Assembly (NCBI GenBank): GCA_016280345.1
Contig: JAEEGN010000047.1
Coordinates: 1-12,240, forward strand
Reading direction: 5' to 3'
Source of the DNA: Selenomonadaceae bacterium
GTDB taxonomy: Bacteria; Bacillota; Negativicutes; Selenomonadales; Selenomonadaceae
DNA length: 12,240 bases
Below are positions 1-7,027 of the stretch, piece by piece. Both the position numbers and the translations under genes were made by a program. The notes beneath the pieces are model-generated. The model was not told the DNA's origin. It saw only the letters and a program-made list of their open reading frames with translations, and did not search any database. The first letter of the stretch is position 1. Each line of letters starts with the position of its first letter.

Positions 1-764
1 CGGTCATCCGCACCCCAAAGATTTCCAATTTCACTGATTTCGACTGTCTGGCAGGCGAGAGAGACGTATCTCTGGATTACGTCACAAGTTCCGATTCCCT
101 GGGAACGCCGGACCTCATCCTGTTGCCGGGGAGCAAAAATACCACCGAAGATCTGCTGTATCTCCGTGCCTCAGGGCTCGAGGAAAAAATCCGAGCGGCG
201 GTAGCCGCCGGCACTCCGCTCATCGGCATCTGCGGCGGATACCAGATGCTGGGACAGGAAATCCGCGACCCTCATCACACTGAATCCGGCCATGACAGTG
301 TTCGGGGGCTGGGCTTCCTGGCGATGACAACGACCTTCAGTCCGGAAAAACTGACATCGCAGGTGGAGGCCGATTGCCGCTCGTGGACCTTCCTTGGTCA
401 TGATATTACCGTCAAAGGACTCCGCGGCTACGAAATCCACATGGGAGAGACCTCATTTGACGGCGGTGAAGACGCGCACCCGCTCCATATCACTCGTCGG
501 GCCGGGCAAGACGCGGATATCGTCGAAGGAACAAGCCGGGCCGACGGTCTCGTATTTGGCACCTATATCCACGGTATCTTTGACCACGACGATTTCCGGC
601 GAGCAGTGCTGAACTCGATCCGACAAAAGAAAGGTCTCGCACCGCTTGCCAACACCCGCAACGTGAACGCTGAAAAGCAGCGCAGCTACGACGCCCTGGC
701 GGACGTTGTGCGACAAAGCCTTGACATGGACAAATTACGGGCCATTATGGAGAATGACAGATGA
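1..764 (+). CDS. cobQ: Cobyric acid synthase, C-terminal part (5' partial)
   Basis: This is the C-terminal part of adenosylcobyric acid synthase, the enzyme that amidates corrin-ring carboxylates b, d, e and g using glutamine and ATP. The reading frame is open from base 3, so the start and the N-terminal ATP-binding domain lie upstream of the window. The visible part is the class I glutamine amidotransferase (GATase_3) domain. It has the LLPGSKNT turn near base 120, the nucleophile cysteine in GICGGYQMLG (codon at 231-233), and the histidine of YIHGIF (codon at 570-572) that completes the catalytic pair. The C-terminus continues normally past these motifs and stops in an ATGA overlap with cbiB. 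The related cobyrinate diamide synthase CbiA shares the fold, but the PGSKNT and GYQMLG wording and the cbiB neighbour favour CobQ. The sequence shows no interruption. Confidence 0.95.
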   Translation, partial: VIRTPKISNFTDFDCLAGERDVSLDYVTSSDSLGTPDLILLPGSKNTTEDLLYLRASGLEEKIRAAVAAGTPLIGICGGYQMLGQEIRDPHHTESGHDSVRGLGFLAMTTTFSPEKLTSQVEADCRSWTFLGHDITVKGLRGYEIHMGETSFDGGEDAHPLHITRRAGQDADIVEGTSRADGLVFGTYIHGIFDHDDFRRAVLNSIRQKKGLAPLANTRNVNAEKQRSYDALADVVRQSLDMDKLRAIMENDR

Positions 765-1720
765 GTACGGCAATTGTGGCCTTCTTCATCGACTGCCTGA
801 TTGGCGATCCCCGCTCCCGCCTGCATCCCGTGGTTCTCATCGGCAAGTGGATTGCTCTGCTGGAGAAATGGCTTTACTGTCCGGAGGACTCCGACCGCCG
901 GAAATTCCTGTCCGGCCTCCTCTTGATGATAATCGTCCTGGCAACGGCCTACGAAGCAGTGGAGGGAATCCTCTTCCTCTCCTTGCTCTCGGGCAATTCC
1001 TATGTCATCGCTGCCATCCCGGCGCTGCTTCTGAGCTTTGCCATCGCGCCGCGCAACCTGGCGGAAGCAGGTCTCGAAATCCGCCGCTATCTTCTCAGCG
1101 GCGACCTTGACCAGGCCCGTTTCAAAGTTGGCTGGATTGTTGGACGCGATACCGATAAACTTACAGTGAGCGAAGTCACTCGGGCCACCGTGGAAACCAT
1201 CTCGGAAAACATCGTGGACGGCGTCATCTCGCCGCTCTTCTTTTTTTATCTCGGAGGCGTCCCGCTGGCGATGGCCTATCGGGCGGCAAATACCATGGAT
1301 TCCATGATCGGTTACAAGAATGATAAATATCTTTATTTCGGCCGGGCGGCGGCCCTGGCAGACGATGTCTGGAACTACATCCCGGCGCGCCTGACCGGCC
1401 TCCTTCTGGTGGCAGCAGCCTGGCTGATGCGATTGGATTGGCGGGCGGCCTGGCGTATAATGCGACGCGACGCGAAGAAGCATCCCAGCCCCAACGGTGG
1501 CTACACGGAGGCCACCGTTGCCGGGGCGCTGGGCGTCCGTCTCGGCGGGCTCAACTACTATTTCGGCCAGCCGTCTTTTCGCACCTATATGGGCGACGCC
1601 ATCCACGAACTAGGACCGAAGCATATCAAGCAATCGATCTGGCTGATGTACACGGTCACGGTCCTGTTTCTGGGCCTGGCGTCTGCGGTCTGTTGGCGGT
1701 TGAACGGGGGGATTTCATGA
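761..1720 (+). CDS. cbiB: Adenosylcobinamide-phosphate synthase CbiB
   Basis: CbiB is the membrane enzyme that attaches aminopropanol (phosphate) to adenosylcobyric acid to give adenosylcobinamide (phosphate). The 319-residue product has the usual family length. It carries the N-terminal family signature of a hydrophobic stretch, then IGDPRSRLHPVVLIGKWI (from about residue 14), which is the usual GDP...HPV...IG pattern. Later come ETISENIVDGVISPLFFF and AYRAANTMDSMIGYK, both typical of CbiB. Several hydrophobic segments (about residues 45-90, 155-175, 205-225 and 295-315) indicate a polytopic inner-membrane protein. The ATG overlaps the cobQ stop by four bases and a GGAG lies just upstream, which fixes the start. 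The end overlaps cobS in the same way, so the three are likely translationally coupled. Confidence 0.95.
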   Translation: MSTAIVAFFIDCLIGDPRSRLHPVVLIGKWIALLEKWLYCPEDSDRRKFLSGLLLMIIVLATAYEAVEGILFLSLLSGNSYVIAAIPALLLSFAIAPRNLAEAGLEIRRYLLSGDLDQARFKVGWIVGRDTDKLTVSEVTRATVETISENIVDGVISPLFFFYLGGVPLAMAYRAANTMDSMIGYKNDKYLYFGRAAALADDVWNYIPARLTGLLLVAAAWLMRLDWRAAWRIMRRDAKKHPSPNGGYTEATVAGALGVRLGGLNYYFGQPSFRTYMGDAIHELGPKHIKQSIWLMYTVTVLFLGLASAVCWRLNGGIS

Positions 1721-2484
1721 GAGCTTTTTTCATCGGGCTTCAGTTCCTGACCCGGATCTCCATCGTCCGTCAGGACGCCTGGACGGTGGAGGATTTTGGC
1801 CATAGCGTAAAGTTCTTCCCATTGGTGGGAGCGGTGCTGGGCGTCATTTACACCGGCTTCATTCACGCCACGCTCGTCTGGTTGCCAGGTCAGGGCGTCG
1901 CGTTGCCGCCGCATTTCCTGACAGCGTTTCTGCTGATACTGCCGCTGCTCCTCACCGGCGGTCTGTTCTGCGACGGCTTCATGGACACGATGGACGGCGT
2001 TTTTTCCGGGCGCTCCCGGGAACGGATGCTGGAAATCATGAAAGACAGCCGCGTTGGCTCCAACGCGGTCTTTTGCTTTACCGCGCTGCTTCTTCTGGAA
2101 TGGGGTATCCTGCTGGATATGCCGCCGTCGGTCCTCCTGCCGGCGTTTTTCGTTCGCCCGGTTATCGCCCTCTTGATGATGGCCGGCGGCATACTTCTCT
2201 GCCCTTACGCCCGGCCGGAAGGCATGGGCAAGGCCTTCGCCGAACATGCGGGCCGCGCTTCCCTGCCCTTCGCGGCAGTCACCGCCCTGCTCCTGGTGTT
2301 GCCCTGGGGGCCGTTGGCCTGGGCCTCTCTGGTAGTGTGCAGCCTCTTCACATCTTTTTTCACCGGCTACGTCACGAATCGTCTGGGTGGCCTCACCGGC
2401 GACGTTTACGGGGCCATCACCACGCTGAATGAAGGACTGGTCCTGTTGACATTTCTGGTTGGCGCCGCCATAATGGGAAGCTAG
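1717..2484 (+). CDS. cobS: Adenosylcobinamide-GDP ribazoletransferase (cobalamin synthase)
   Basis: CobS is the membrane enzyme joining adenosylcobinamide-GDP to alpha-ribazole (or its phosphate), which completes the nucleotide loop of cobalamin. The start is the ATG in the ATGA overlap with cbiB, preceded by a G-rich Shine-Dalgarno (ACGGGGGG). The frame stays open further upstream, but that extension runs over cbiB and lacks similarity. The protein is 255 residues. It begins with MRAFFIGLQFLTRI, typical of CobS, and carries the acidic metal/substrate signature DGFMDTMDG at residues 86-94, followed by SGRSRERMLEIMKDSRVGS. Hydrophobic helices fill the rest. Its stop codon is TAG, which matters for judging the in-frame TAG in ilvE further along. 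Confidence 0.94.
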   Translation: MRAFFIGLQFLTRISIVRQDAWTVEDFGHSVKFFPLVGAVLGVIYTGFIHATLVWLPGQGVALPPHFLTAFLLILPLLLTGGLFCDGFMDTMDGVFSGRSRERMLEIMKDSRVGSNAVFCFTALLLLEWGILLDMPPSVLLPAFFVRPVIALLMMAGGILLCPYARPEGMGKAFAEHAGRASLPFAAVTALLLVLPWGPLAWASLVVCSLFTSFFTGYVTNRLGGLTGDVYGAITTLNEGLVLLTFLVGAAIMGS

Positions 2485-2495
2485 AGGGATTCGTC

Positions 2496-3368
2496 ATGGA
2501 AATCAAAGTTAGCGTACCGGGCTCCTGTGGCGAGCTGGTGCAAGGGACACGGGAGGGCGTTCCTTTTCTGGTAACTTGTCCGGTGGATCTCTATACCCAT
2601 GTGATTGTCACTGACCGGACGCGGGAAATGACCGGGCTTGGCGCCAAGGCGCAGGCAGCGCTTCGGCGGGTACTGCGCTATCTGGGGGAGGAAACCTTCC
2701 CTTACGGTCTCGCGCTGGCTTCGGAACTTCCCATTGGCAAGGGAATGGCTTCAAGCAGTGCCGATATTGCGGCCGTATGCTTCGCAGCGGCCGCCGCTCT
2801 GGACCGTCCCCTGACGGCGCCGGAGGTGTCGCGGATTGCCGCCGGGATCGAACCGACGGACGGCGTTTTCTTTCCCGGCATCGTGCGTCTCAATCACATG
2901 ACCGGTGAATGTCTGGAATCGCTGGGTGTATTTCCCTCGCTGAAAATCGCCGTGTTCGATACCGGCGGCGCCGTGGATACGCTGGAGTTCCACCAGCGCA
3001 AGGATTTGGCTCGTCTCAGCCGGGCCAACGAAGAACGGACCGACGTTGCCTTGACCCGGCTCAGCCATCCGGAGGACGCGGCAGCCATCGCCCAGGCAGC
3101 TACTGAGAGCGCTCTGGCAAATCAATCCATCTTGCCCAAGCGGGATCTCGCCGCCATCATCGAACGCGCCCGCTCACAAGGTGCGTTGGGCGTCAACGCC
3201 GCCCACAGTGGCACGATCCTCGGTGTGCTTTTCCCTCCGGACACCGGTCCGGCGACCGTTGAAACCTGTGTCCATCGTCTGGCGGAAGACTTTCCCCATC
3301 TCGACTACTTGCAAAGTGTGCGCCTGATATCCGGTGGCTATACGGTATCCAGGCGGGAGGAAGTATGA
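2496..3368 (+). CDS. pduX: L-threonine kinase, GHMP family (PduX-like)
   Basis: This is a GHMP-superfamily small-molecule kinase of 290 residues, best read as PduX. PduX phosphorylates L-threonine to L-threonine O-3-phosphate, the substrate of CobD. The N-terminus VPGSCGELVQG followed by TCPVDLYTHV matches the PduX pattern (PASCGEL.QG...SCPVD). The GHMP ATP-binding loop PIGKGMASSSAD lies at residues 79-90, and a glycine-rich C-terminal motif (GVNAAHSGTILGVLF, from about residue 230) corresponds to GHMP motif 3. A GAGGGA Shine-Dalgarno sits in the 11-base gap after cobS, and the stop overlaps cobD as ATGA. Lying directly before cobD makes the threonine-phosphate role very plausible. Another GHMP kinase, such as homoserine kinase, is less likely because of the N-terminal motif and the operon. 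Confidence 0.9.
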   Translation: MEIKVSVPGSCGELVQGTREGVPFLVTCPVDLYTHVIVTDRTREMTGLGAKAQAALRRVLRYLGEETFPYGLALASELPIGKGMASSSADIAAVCFAAAAALDRPLTAPEVSRIAAGIEPTDGVFFPGIVRLNHMTGECLESLGVFPSLKIAVFDTGGAVDTLEFHQRKDLARLSRANEERTDVALTRLSHPEDAAAIAQAATESALANQSILPKRDLAAIIERARSQGALGVNAAHSGTILGVLFPPDTGPATVETCVHRLAEDFPHLDYLQSVRLISGGYTVSRREEV

Positions 3369-4447
3369 ACAATCGCTTTTCCCATGGCGGGAATATCTAT
3401 CAAGGCCAGGCGCCGACCGGCGGCTGGCTGGATTTCAGCGCCAATATCAATCCCTTAGGACTTTCCCTGGCGGTCAAGACGGCGCTCCGGGAGAACCTGG
3501 AAGGCATCATCCATTACCCCGATCCCGCCGGCCAGGAACTCAAGGCAGCCATCGCAACCCGCTACCGGGTGCCGGAGAACGGAATTATCCTCGGCAACGG
3601 GGCGGCAGAACTCTTCTATCTTTTCTTTCATGTCGTGCGGCCTCAAAATGTCTGCCTGCCGGTGCCCTCCTTCAGTGAATACGAACGGGCTGCTTTGGCG
3701 GCAGGAGCGTCGGTCAGCTATCTCCCTCTCGATGAGGCGTCAGACTTCGCGCTGCCCGTTGACCGCCTTCTCCCCTATCTGGCGACTTCGGATTGCATTG
3801 TTCTTGGCAATCCGAACAACCCTGCCGGGCCTCTGACGACGGCGACGGATTTGGAGCGGCTGGCCAACGCCGCCGAAAAAACCGGCACCTGGCTCCTCGT
3901 CGATGAGTCCTTTCTGGACTTTCGGGAGGATGCGGCCAGTTTCACCATTCGCGCTTTTCTCGACCGCTACGAGAAATTGATACTGCTCCAATCGCTGACG
4001 AAATTCTACGCCTTACCCGGTCTGCGACTGGGGTTTGCCGTAACTTCGCCGTCCCTGGCGAAACGCCTGGAAGCGGGCAAGGATCCGTGGAACGTGAATT
4101 TCCTGGCACAAAAGGCCGGCGTCGCAGCACTGGGCGACACAGCCTATCAGAGCGCATCGCGCGCCTTTGTCCGGAGGGAGCGCATCCGCCTGGCCAAAGC
4201 CCTCCGGGACTTTGACGGTCTCCATGTCTATGAGCCGACAGTAAACTTCATTCTGCTACGCTTGGCAGAGCATTTAGGGACAGCTGCCGTTTTCGCGGAC
4301 AAGATGCGAGCGGAGGGTATTCTGCTCCGGGACTGCTCCAATTATCCCGGTCTGGACAACCGCTTCCTGCGGGTGGCGGTCAAGGACATTGCGTCAAATC
4401 AACGGCTGTTGGCAGCTTTTCAAAAGATTGCGGAGGCTAGCCCATGA
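3365..4447 (+). CDS. cobD: Threonine-phosphate decarboxylase
   Basis: This is a PLP-dependent fold-type I enzyme of 360 residues that decarboxylates L-threonine phosphate to (R)-1-amino-2-propanol O-2-phosphate, the linker between the corrin ring and the nucleotide loop. The N-terminus HGGNIYQG...WLDFSANINPLG is the CobD form of the histidinol-phosphate aminotransferase family. Other marks are LGNGAAELFYL (PLP phosphate contact), LGNPNNPAGPLT, VDESFLDF (the PLP-ring aspartate), and SLTKFYALPGLRLGF, with the Schiff-base lysine at residue 213. A GGGAGGAA Shine-Dalgarno precedes the ATG, and both ends sit in 4-base overlaps. HisC is the main alternative by similarity. The SANINPLG motif and the operon settle it as CobD. 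Confidence 0.94.
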   Translation: MNNRFSHGGNIYQGQAPTGGWLDFSANINPLGLSLAVKTALRENLEGIIHYPDPAGQELKAAIATRYRVPENGIILGNGAAELFYLFFHVVRPQNVCLPVPSFSEYERAALAAGASVSYLPLDEASDFALPVDRLLPYLATSDCIVLGNPNNPAGPLTTATDLERLANAAEKTGTWLLVDESFLDFREDAASFTIRAFLDRYEKLILLQSLTKFYALPGLRLGFAVTSPSLAKRLEAGKDPWNVNFLAQKAGVAALGDTAYQSASRAFVRRERIRLAKALRDFDGLHVYEPTVNFILLRLAEHLGTAAVFADKMRAEGILLRDCSNYPGLDNRFLRVAVKDIASNQRLLAAFQKIAEASP

Positions 4448-5064
4448 TACGCTTTTTTTTCATAAGACACGGCGAAACGGAATGGAACTCCACCGGGAAG
4501 TATCAAGGACAGTCAGACGTTGCTCTCTCGCAAACAGGTCTATGCCAGGCACAGGCGCTGGCAGCGCGTTTCCCTGCAGAGACACTGGACGCCATCTACA
4601 CAAGCGACCTGAAACGGGCGACAACAACAGCGGAAGCGGTGGCCGCCCGCTTCCGCTGCCCGCTGGAAACAGACAAGGCCCTTCGGGAAATTCACTTCGG
4701 TGACTGGGAGGGCCATACTTACGAGGAAATCACGGCCCGATGGCCGGAGCAAGGCGCGAATTTCTTCCGCGCCCCGGAAACACTTGTCATCCCCCACGGG
4801 GAAACCTTCCCCCTCCTTCAGGAACGAGCCATGAAAAAAATCAAAGAAATTTCCGCGAAGAGCGAGGGGCAGAACGTCGCCGTCGTCGCCCACGGCGCCA
4901 TCCTGCGGACGATCCTCGTCACGCTGATGCACATCCCGTTGCACTACCTCTGGTCCATCCGTCAGGACAACACCGCCGTCAGCATTTTACGGCTCGACGA
5001 TGAGTTCACGACCATCGAGCTCATCAACAGTACGGCGCACCTGGCGCGACCGGATACGCTGTGA
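4444..5064 (+). CDS. cobC: Histidine phosphatase, probable alpha-ribazole phosphatase
   Basis: This is a phosphoglycerate-mutase-like histidine phosphatase of 206 residues. The phosphohistidine motif FIRHGETEWN places R8 and H9 in the active site. E82 in REIHFGDWEG is the likely acid/base residue, and H150 in VAHGAIL is the second catalytic histidine. In cobalamin synthesis CobC removes the 5'-phosphate of alpha-ribazole phosphate (or of adenosylcobalamin phosphate). The family is broad, and members not in cob operons act on other phosphoesters, so the specific substrate rests on the operon context and the overlap with cobD. No transmembrane segment or signal peptide is evident, so the protein should be cytoplasmic. 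Confidence 0.86.
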   Translation: MIRFFFIRHGETEWNSTGKYQGQSDVALSQTGLCQAQALAARFPAETLDAIYTSDLKRATTTAEAVAARFRCPLETDKALREIHFGDWEGHTYEEITARWPEQGANFFRAPETLVIPHGETFPLLQERAMKKIKEISAKSEGQNVAVVAHGAILRTILVTLMHIPLHYLWSIRQDNTAVSILRLDDEFTTIELINSTAHLARPDTL

Positions 5065-5083
5065 CCGGCGAGGAGGAAAGCAC

Positions 5084-5566
5084 TTGCACATCGTTCTGAT
5101 TGAACCTGAGATTCCGGGAAACACAGGCAATATCGCCCGCCTCTGTGCGGCCACGGGCATGTGTCTCCATCTGATCCGTCCACTGGGTTTTTCCGTTGAC
5201 GACAAGCATTTGAAGCGAGCCGGGCTCGACTACTGGCACTTGGTCCAGATCTGTTACCACGACAGCTTTGACGTGCTGTTCCGGCAATATGCCGACAGCA
5301 CCTTTTATTTTTTCTCCACCAAGGCCCCCCGGATTTATTCAGAGGCCCGGTTCACTGCCGGAGATTTCCTCGTCTTCGGAAAGGAAACGGCCGGCATTCC
5401 CGAACCCCTCCTGAAAGAAAACTGGGATACCTGTCTCCGTCTTCCCATGATGACCGGGGCGCGCTCACTAAACCTCTCGAACGCGGTCGCCGTCGCGTCA
5501 TACGAGGCGCTCCGCCAGCTCGACTTTCCGGGGATGAAGTCCGTCGGGGACGGCCTCCGGAGCTGA
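5084..5566 (+). CDS. trmL: tRNA (cytidine(34)-2'-O)-methyltransferase TrmL (SPOUT)
   Basis: This SPOUT methyltransferase of 160 residues uses S-adenosylmethionine to 2'-O-methylate the wobble nucleotide of certain leucine tRNAs. The sequence shows the family's N-terminal IEPEIPGNTGNIARLCAATG, the middle FGKETAGIP, and the C-terminal knot region MTGARSLNLSNAVAVASYEALRQ. I place the start at TTG 5084, because a strong AGGAGGAAAG lies just before it and the protein then starts at the conserved LHIVLIEPEIPGN. An upstream in-frame ATG at 5000 lies inside cobC and would add non-conserved residues. The gap to cobC is only 19 bases, so trmL is probably read through from the cobalamin operon although its function is unrelated. 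No terminator follows it. Confidence 0.93.
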   Translation: MHIVLIEPEIPGNTGNIARLCAATGMCLHLIRPLGFSVDDKHLKRAGLDYWHLVQICYHDSFDVLFRQYADSTFYFFSTKAPRIYSEARFTAGDFLVFGKETAGIPEPLLKENWDTCLRLPMMTGARSLNLSNAVAVASYEALRQLDFPGMKSVGDGLRS

Positions 5567-5603
5567 CAGCGCCCGCATAAAACGAATCGCCCTTTCGATG
5601 CTT

Positions 5604-5633
5604 CTGGCATAGAAATCTTCACTGTGGTATAAT
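5604..5633 (+). promoter_or_regulatory. Predicted sigma-70-type promoter upstream of murB
   Basis: A perfect -10 box TATAAT lies at 5628-5633. An 18-base spacer separates it from CTGGCA at 5604-5609, which matches four of six positions of the TTGACA consensus. It lies in the non-coding gap between trmL and murB, the natural place for a new transcription unit to begin. The rest of that gap (5567-5747) shows nothing else I can support. Confidence 0.55.
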
Positions 5634-5747
5634 AGGCGAAGATAAGCGGCGTCTCCAAGCGTACTGGCTCATTGAAGATCGAGTCCTTGCATGATCACTG
5701 CAGTTTCAGCACATAACAGGATGAAGACGCAGAAAGGAGGGGCGATT

Positions 5748-6665
5748 GTGCCACTGGATGACCGTTTGGTAAAGGAACTCCGGTGTATTCTGCCACCGGA
5801 GCGGATATTGCTTGACGAACCGATGGCGGGCCGCACGACATTCCGCGTCGGTGGACCGGCGGACTGCCTGGCGCAGCCGGCCTCGCTCGAAGAGGCCCAT
5901 GCCCTTCTCATGCTGACACGGAACTATGGGACGCCACTGACAGTCCTCGGCAACGGTTCGAATGTACTGGTCCGGGATAAGGGCATCCGAGGTCTGGTGA
6001 TTTCCTTCGGCAAGCCGTTTGCCTATATTCACCGGGAAGACACTTCTCTCCTTTTGGGGCCAGGGACGATTCTCGGCGCGGTCTCGCAGTTCGCTGCCAG
6101 TCAAGGGCTCTCGGGATTGGAGTTCGCGGTGGGGATCCCCGGAAGCGTGGGAGGCGCGATTTTCATGAACGCCGGCGCTTACGACGGCGAAATGAAGACA
6201 TTCGTCCAGCGTGTGACCGCTCTGACGGCATCGGGCGAAATCGCCAGTTTCACTGGAGAAGAGCTTGGCTTTTCTTACCGGCACAGCGTGTTTCAGGAGA
6301 ACGGGGCGCTTATCGGCGAGGTTGCGCTCTCATTAACAGCGGGTGACATCAAAGCGATTAAGGAAAAGATGGCCGACTTCACACAACGCCGCCAACAAAA
6401 GCAGCCTTTGGAATACCCCAGCGCCGGTAGTACCTTCAAGCGGCCGCCGGGAAATTTCGCCGGCACGCTGATTGAGAAGACCGGGCTCAAGGGCTTGACC
6501 ATCGGCGGCGCCCAGGTCTCGGAGAAACACGCCGGTTTCCTTATCAACCGGGGCGGCGCCACGGCAAACGATATACTCCGCCTGATGGCCGAAGTCCAGC
6601 ATCGCGTCTATGAGACGCACGGCGTTCGTCTTGTCCCCGAGGTTCGCATTGTAGGTGAGGAATGA
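5748..6665 (+). CDS. murB: UDP-N-acetylenolpyruvoylglucosamine reductase
   Basis: MurB is the FAD- and NADPH-dependent enzyme that reduces enolpyruvyl-UDP-GlcNAc to UDP-N-acetylmuramate in the cytoplasmic phase of peptidoglycan synthesis. I choose GTG 5748, which gives 305 residues, because AAAGGAGGGG lies at the correct distance and the N-terminus then matches the usual family length. In-frame ATGs at 5691 and 5721 lack a ribosome binding site. Visible motifs are TTFRVGGPADCL, GNGSNVLVRDKGIRGLV (FAD contacts), EFAVGIPGSVGGAIFMNAGAY, the catalytic SYRHSVF (Y177, R178), the proton-donor serine S228 in GSTFKRP, and E298 in LVPEVRI. The sequence between SYRHSVF and GSTFKRP is short and lacks the E. 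coli-type insertion, as in type II MurB. It begins a transcription unit from the promoter at 5604-5633. Confidence 0.95.
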   Translation: MPLDDRLVKELRCILPPERILLDEPMAGRTTFRVGGPADCLAQPASLEEAHALLMLTRNYGTPLTVLGNGSNVLVRDKGIRGLVISFGKPFAYIHREDTSLLLGPGTILGAVSQFAASQGLSGLEFAVGIPGSVGGAIFMNAGAYDGEMKTFVQRVTALTASGEIASFTGEELGFSYRHSVFQENGALIGEVALSLTAGDIKAIKEKMADFTQRRQQKQPLEYPSAGSTFKRPPGNFAGTLIEKTGLKGLTIGGAQVSEKHAGFLINRGGATANDILRLMAEVQHRVYETHGVRLVPEVRIVGEE

Positions 6666-6755
6666 CGCATATTCCGAAAAGCGGCCCCCCCATTTGAATT
6701 GTGTTGATTTCAAAAAAAGACTGGCACAGCCAGCCGAAAAAGGAGGGAAACCAGG

Positions 6756-6926
6756 ATGCAGATCGACAAAGTGAAGAAGGCGCTCGACGCCGTGGAAGAC
6801 GCTTGCGGCCATTGCGCCATCTGCTCGCCGGACTGTCCAATCGCTGTGGCGAAACGGGCGCTGTCCGGCCTGCACTACGACCTGCAACAAGCGGCAGGCC
6901 AGGACGCCAGTTGCGAATGTTCCTGA
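6756..6926 (+). CDS. Small cysteine-rich protein with one ferredoxin-type 4Fe-4S motif
   Basis: I do not recognise this 56-residue protein by name. It has an excellent AAAGGAGGGA Shine-Dalgarno nine bases before the ATG and is followed by a strong terminator, so I take it as a real gene. The sequence contains CGHCAICSPDCP at residues 17-28. This is C-x2-C-x2-C-x3-C-P, exactly the spacing that binds a [4Fe-4S] cluster in bacterial ferredoxins. There is only one such motif, plus a C-terminal C-E-C (C53, C55). The N-terminus (MQIDKVKKALDAVEDA) and the stretch after the motif (IAVAKRALSGLHYDLQQAA) look helical. No signal peptide or membrane segment is seen. It could be a single-cluster electron carrier, a cluster scaffold or a zinc-binding protein. 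The metal is inferred from spacing alone. It lies 90 bases after murB with no clear terminator between them. Confidence 0.8.
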   Translation: MQIDKVKKALDAVEDACGHCAICSPDCPIAVAKRALSGLHYDLQQAAGQDASCECS

Positions 6927-6970
6927 CAGGGACGCGCCCGAACGGCTTCCTGCCACCCGATCACCCATGA

Positions 6971-7000
6971 AATGCCGGAGGCTATCCGGCATTTTTCTTT
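6971..7000 (+). terminator. Intrinsic terminator after the mini-ferredoxin gene
   Basis: A perfect 9-base-pair stem (AATGCCGGA at 6971-6979 with TCCGGCATT at 6985-6993) closes a 5-base loop and runs into TTTCTTT. It should end the murB/small-protein transcript. Confidence 0.9.
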
Positions 7001-7027
7001 GACATCATTCATCAGGAAGGGACGAAC

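Noticed and set aside
686..1606. A 306-codon minus-strand open frame opposite cbiB
   Set aside because: CbiB motifs are on the plus strand and the antisense product looks like random composition, so it is a shadow of the real gene.
2482..2484. TAG as a generally reassigned sense codon in this organism
   Set aside because: cobS ends at this TAG exactly where family members end, and the frame beyond it runs into the ribosome site and start of the next gene. TAG works as a stop here, so only local readthrough remains possible for ilvE.
5691..5747. An earlier ATG start for murB (5691 or 5721)
   Set aside because: Neither ATG has a ribosome binding site, whereas GTG 5748 has AAAGGAGGGG at the right distance and gives the usual protein length.
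6684..6692. A run of seven C bases after murB as a phase-variation tract
   Set aside because: It lies outside any gene and not between promoter elements I can support, so a slip would have no visible consequence.
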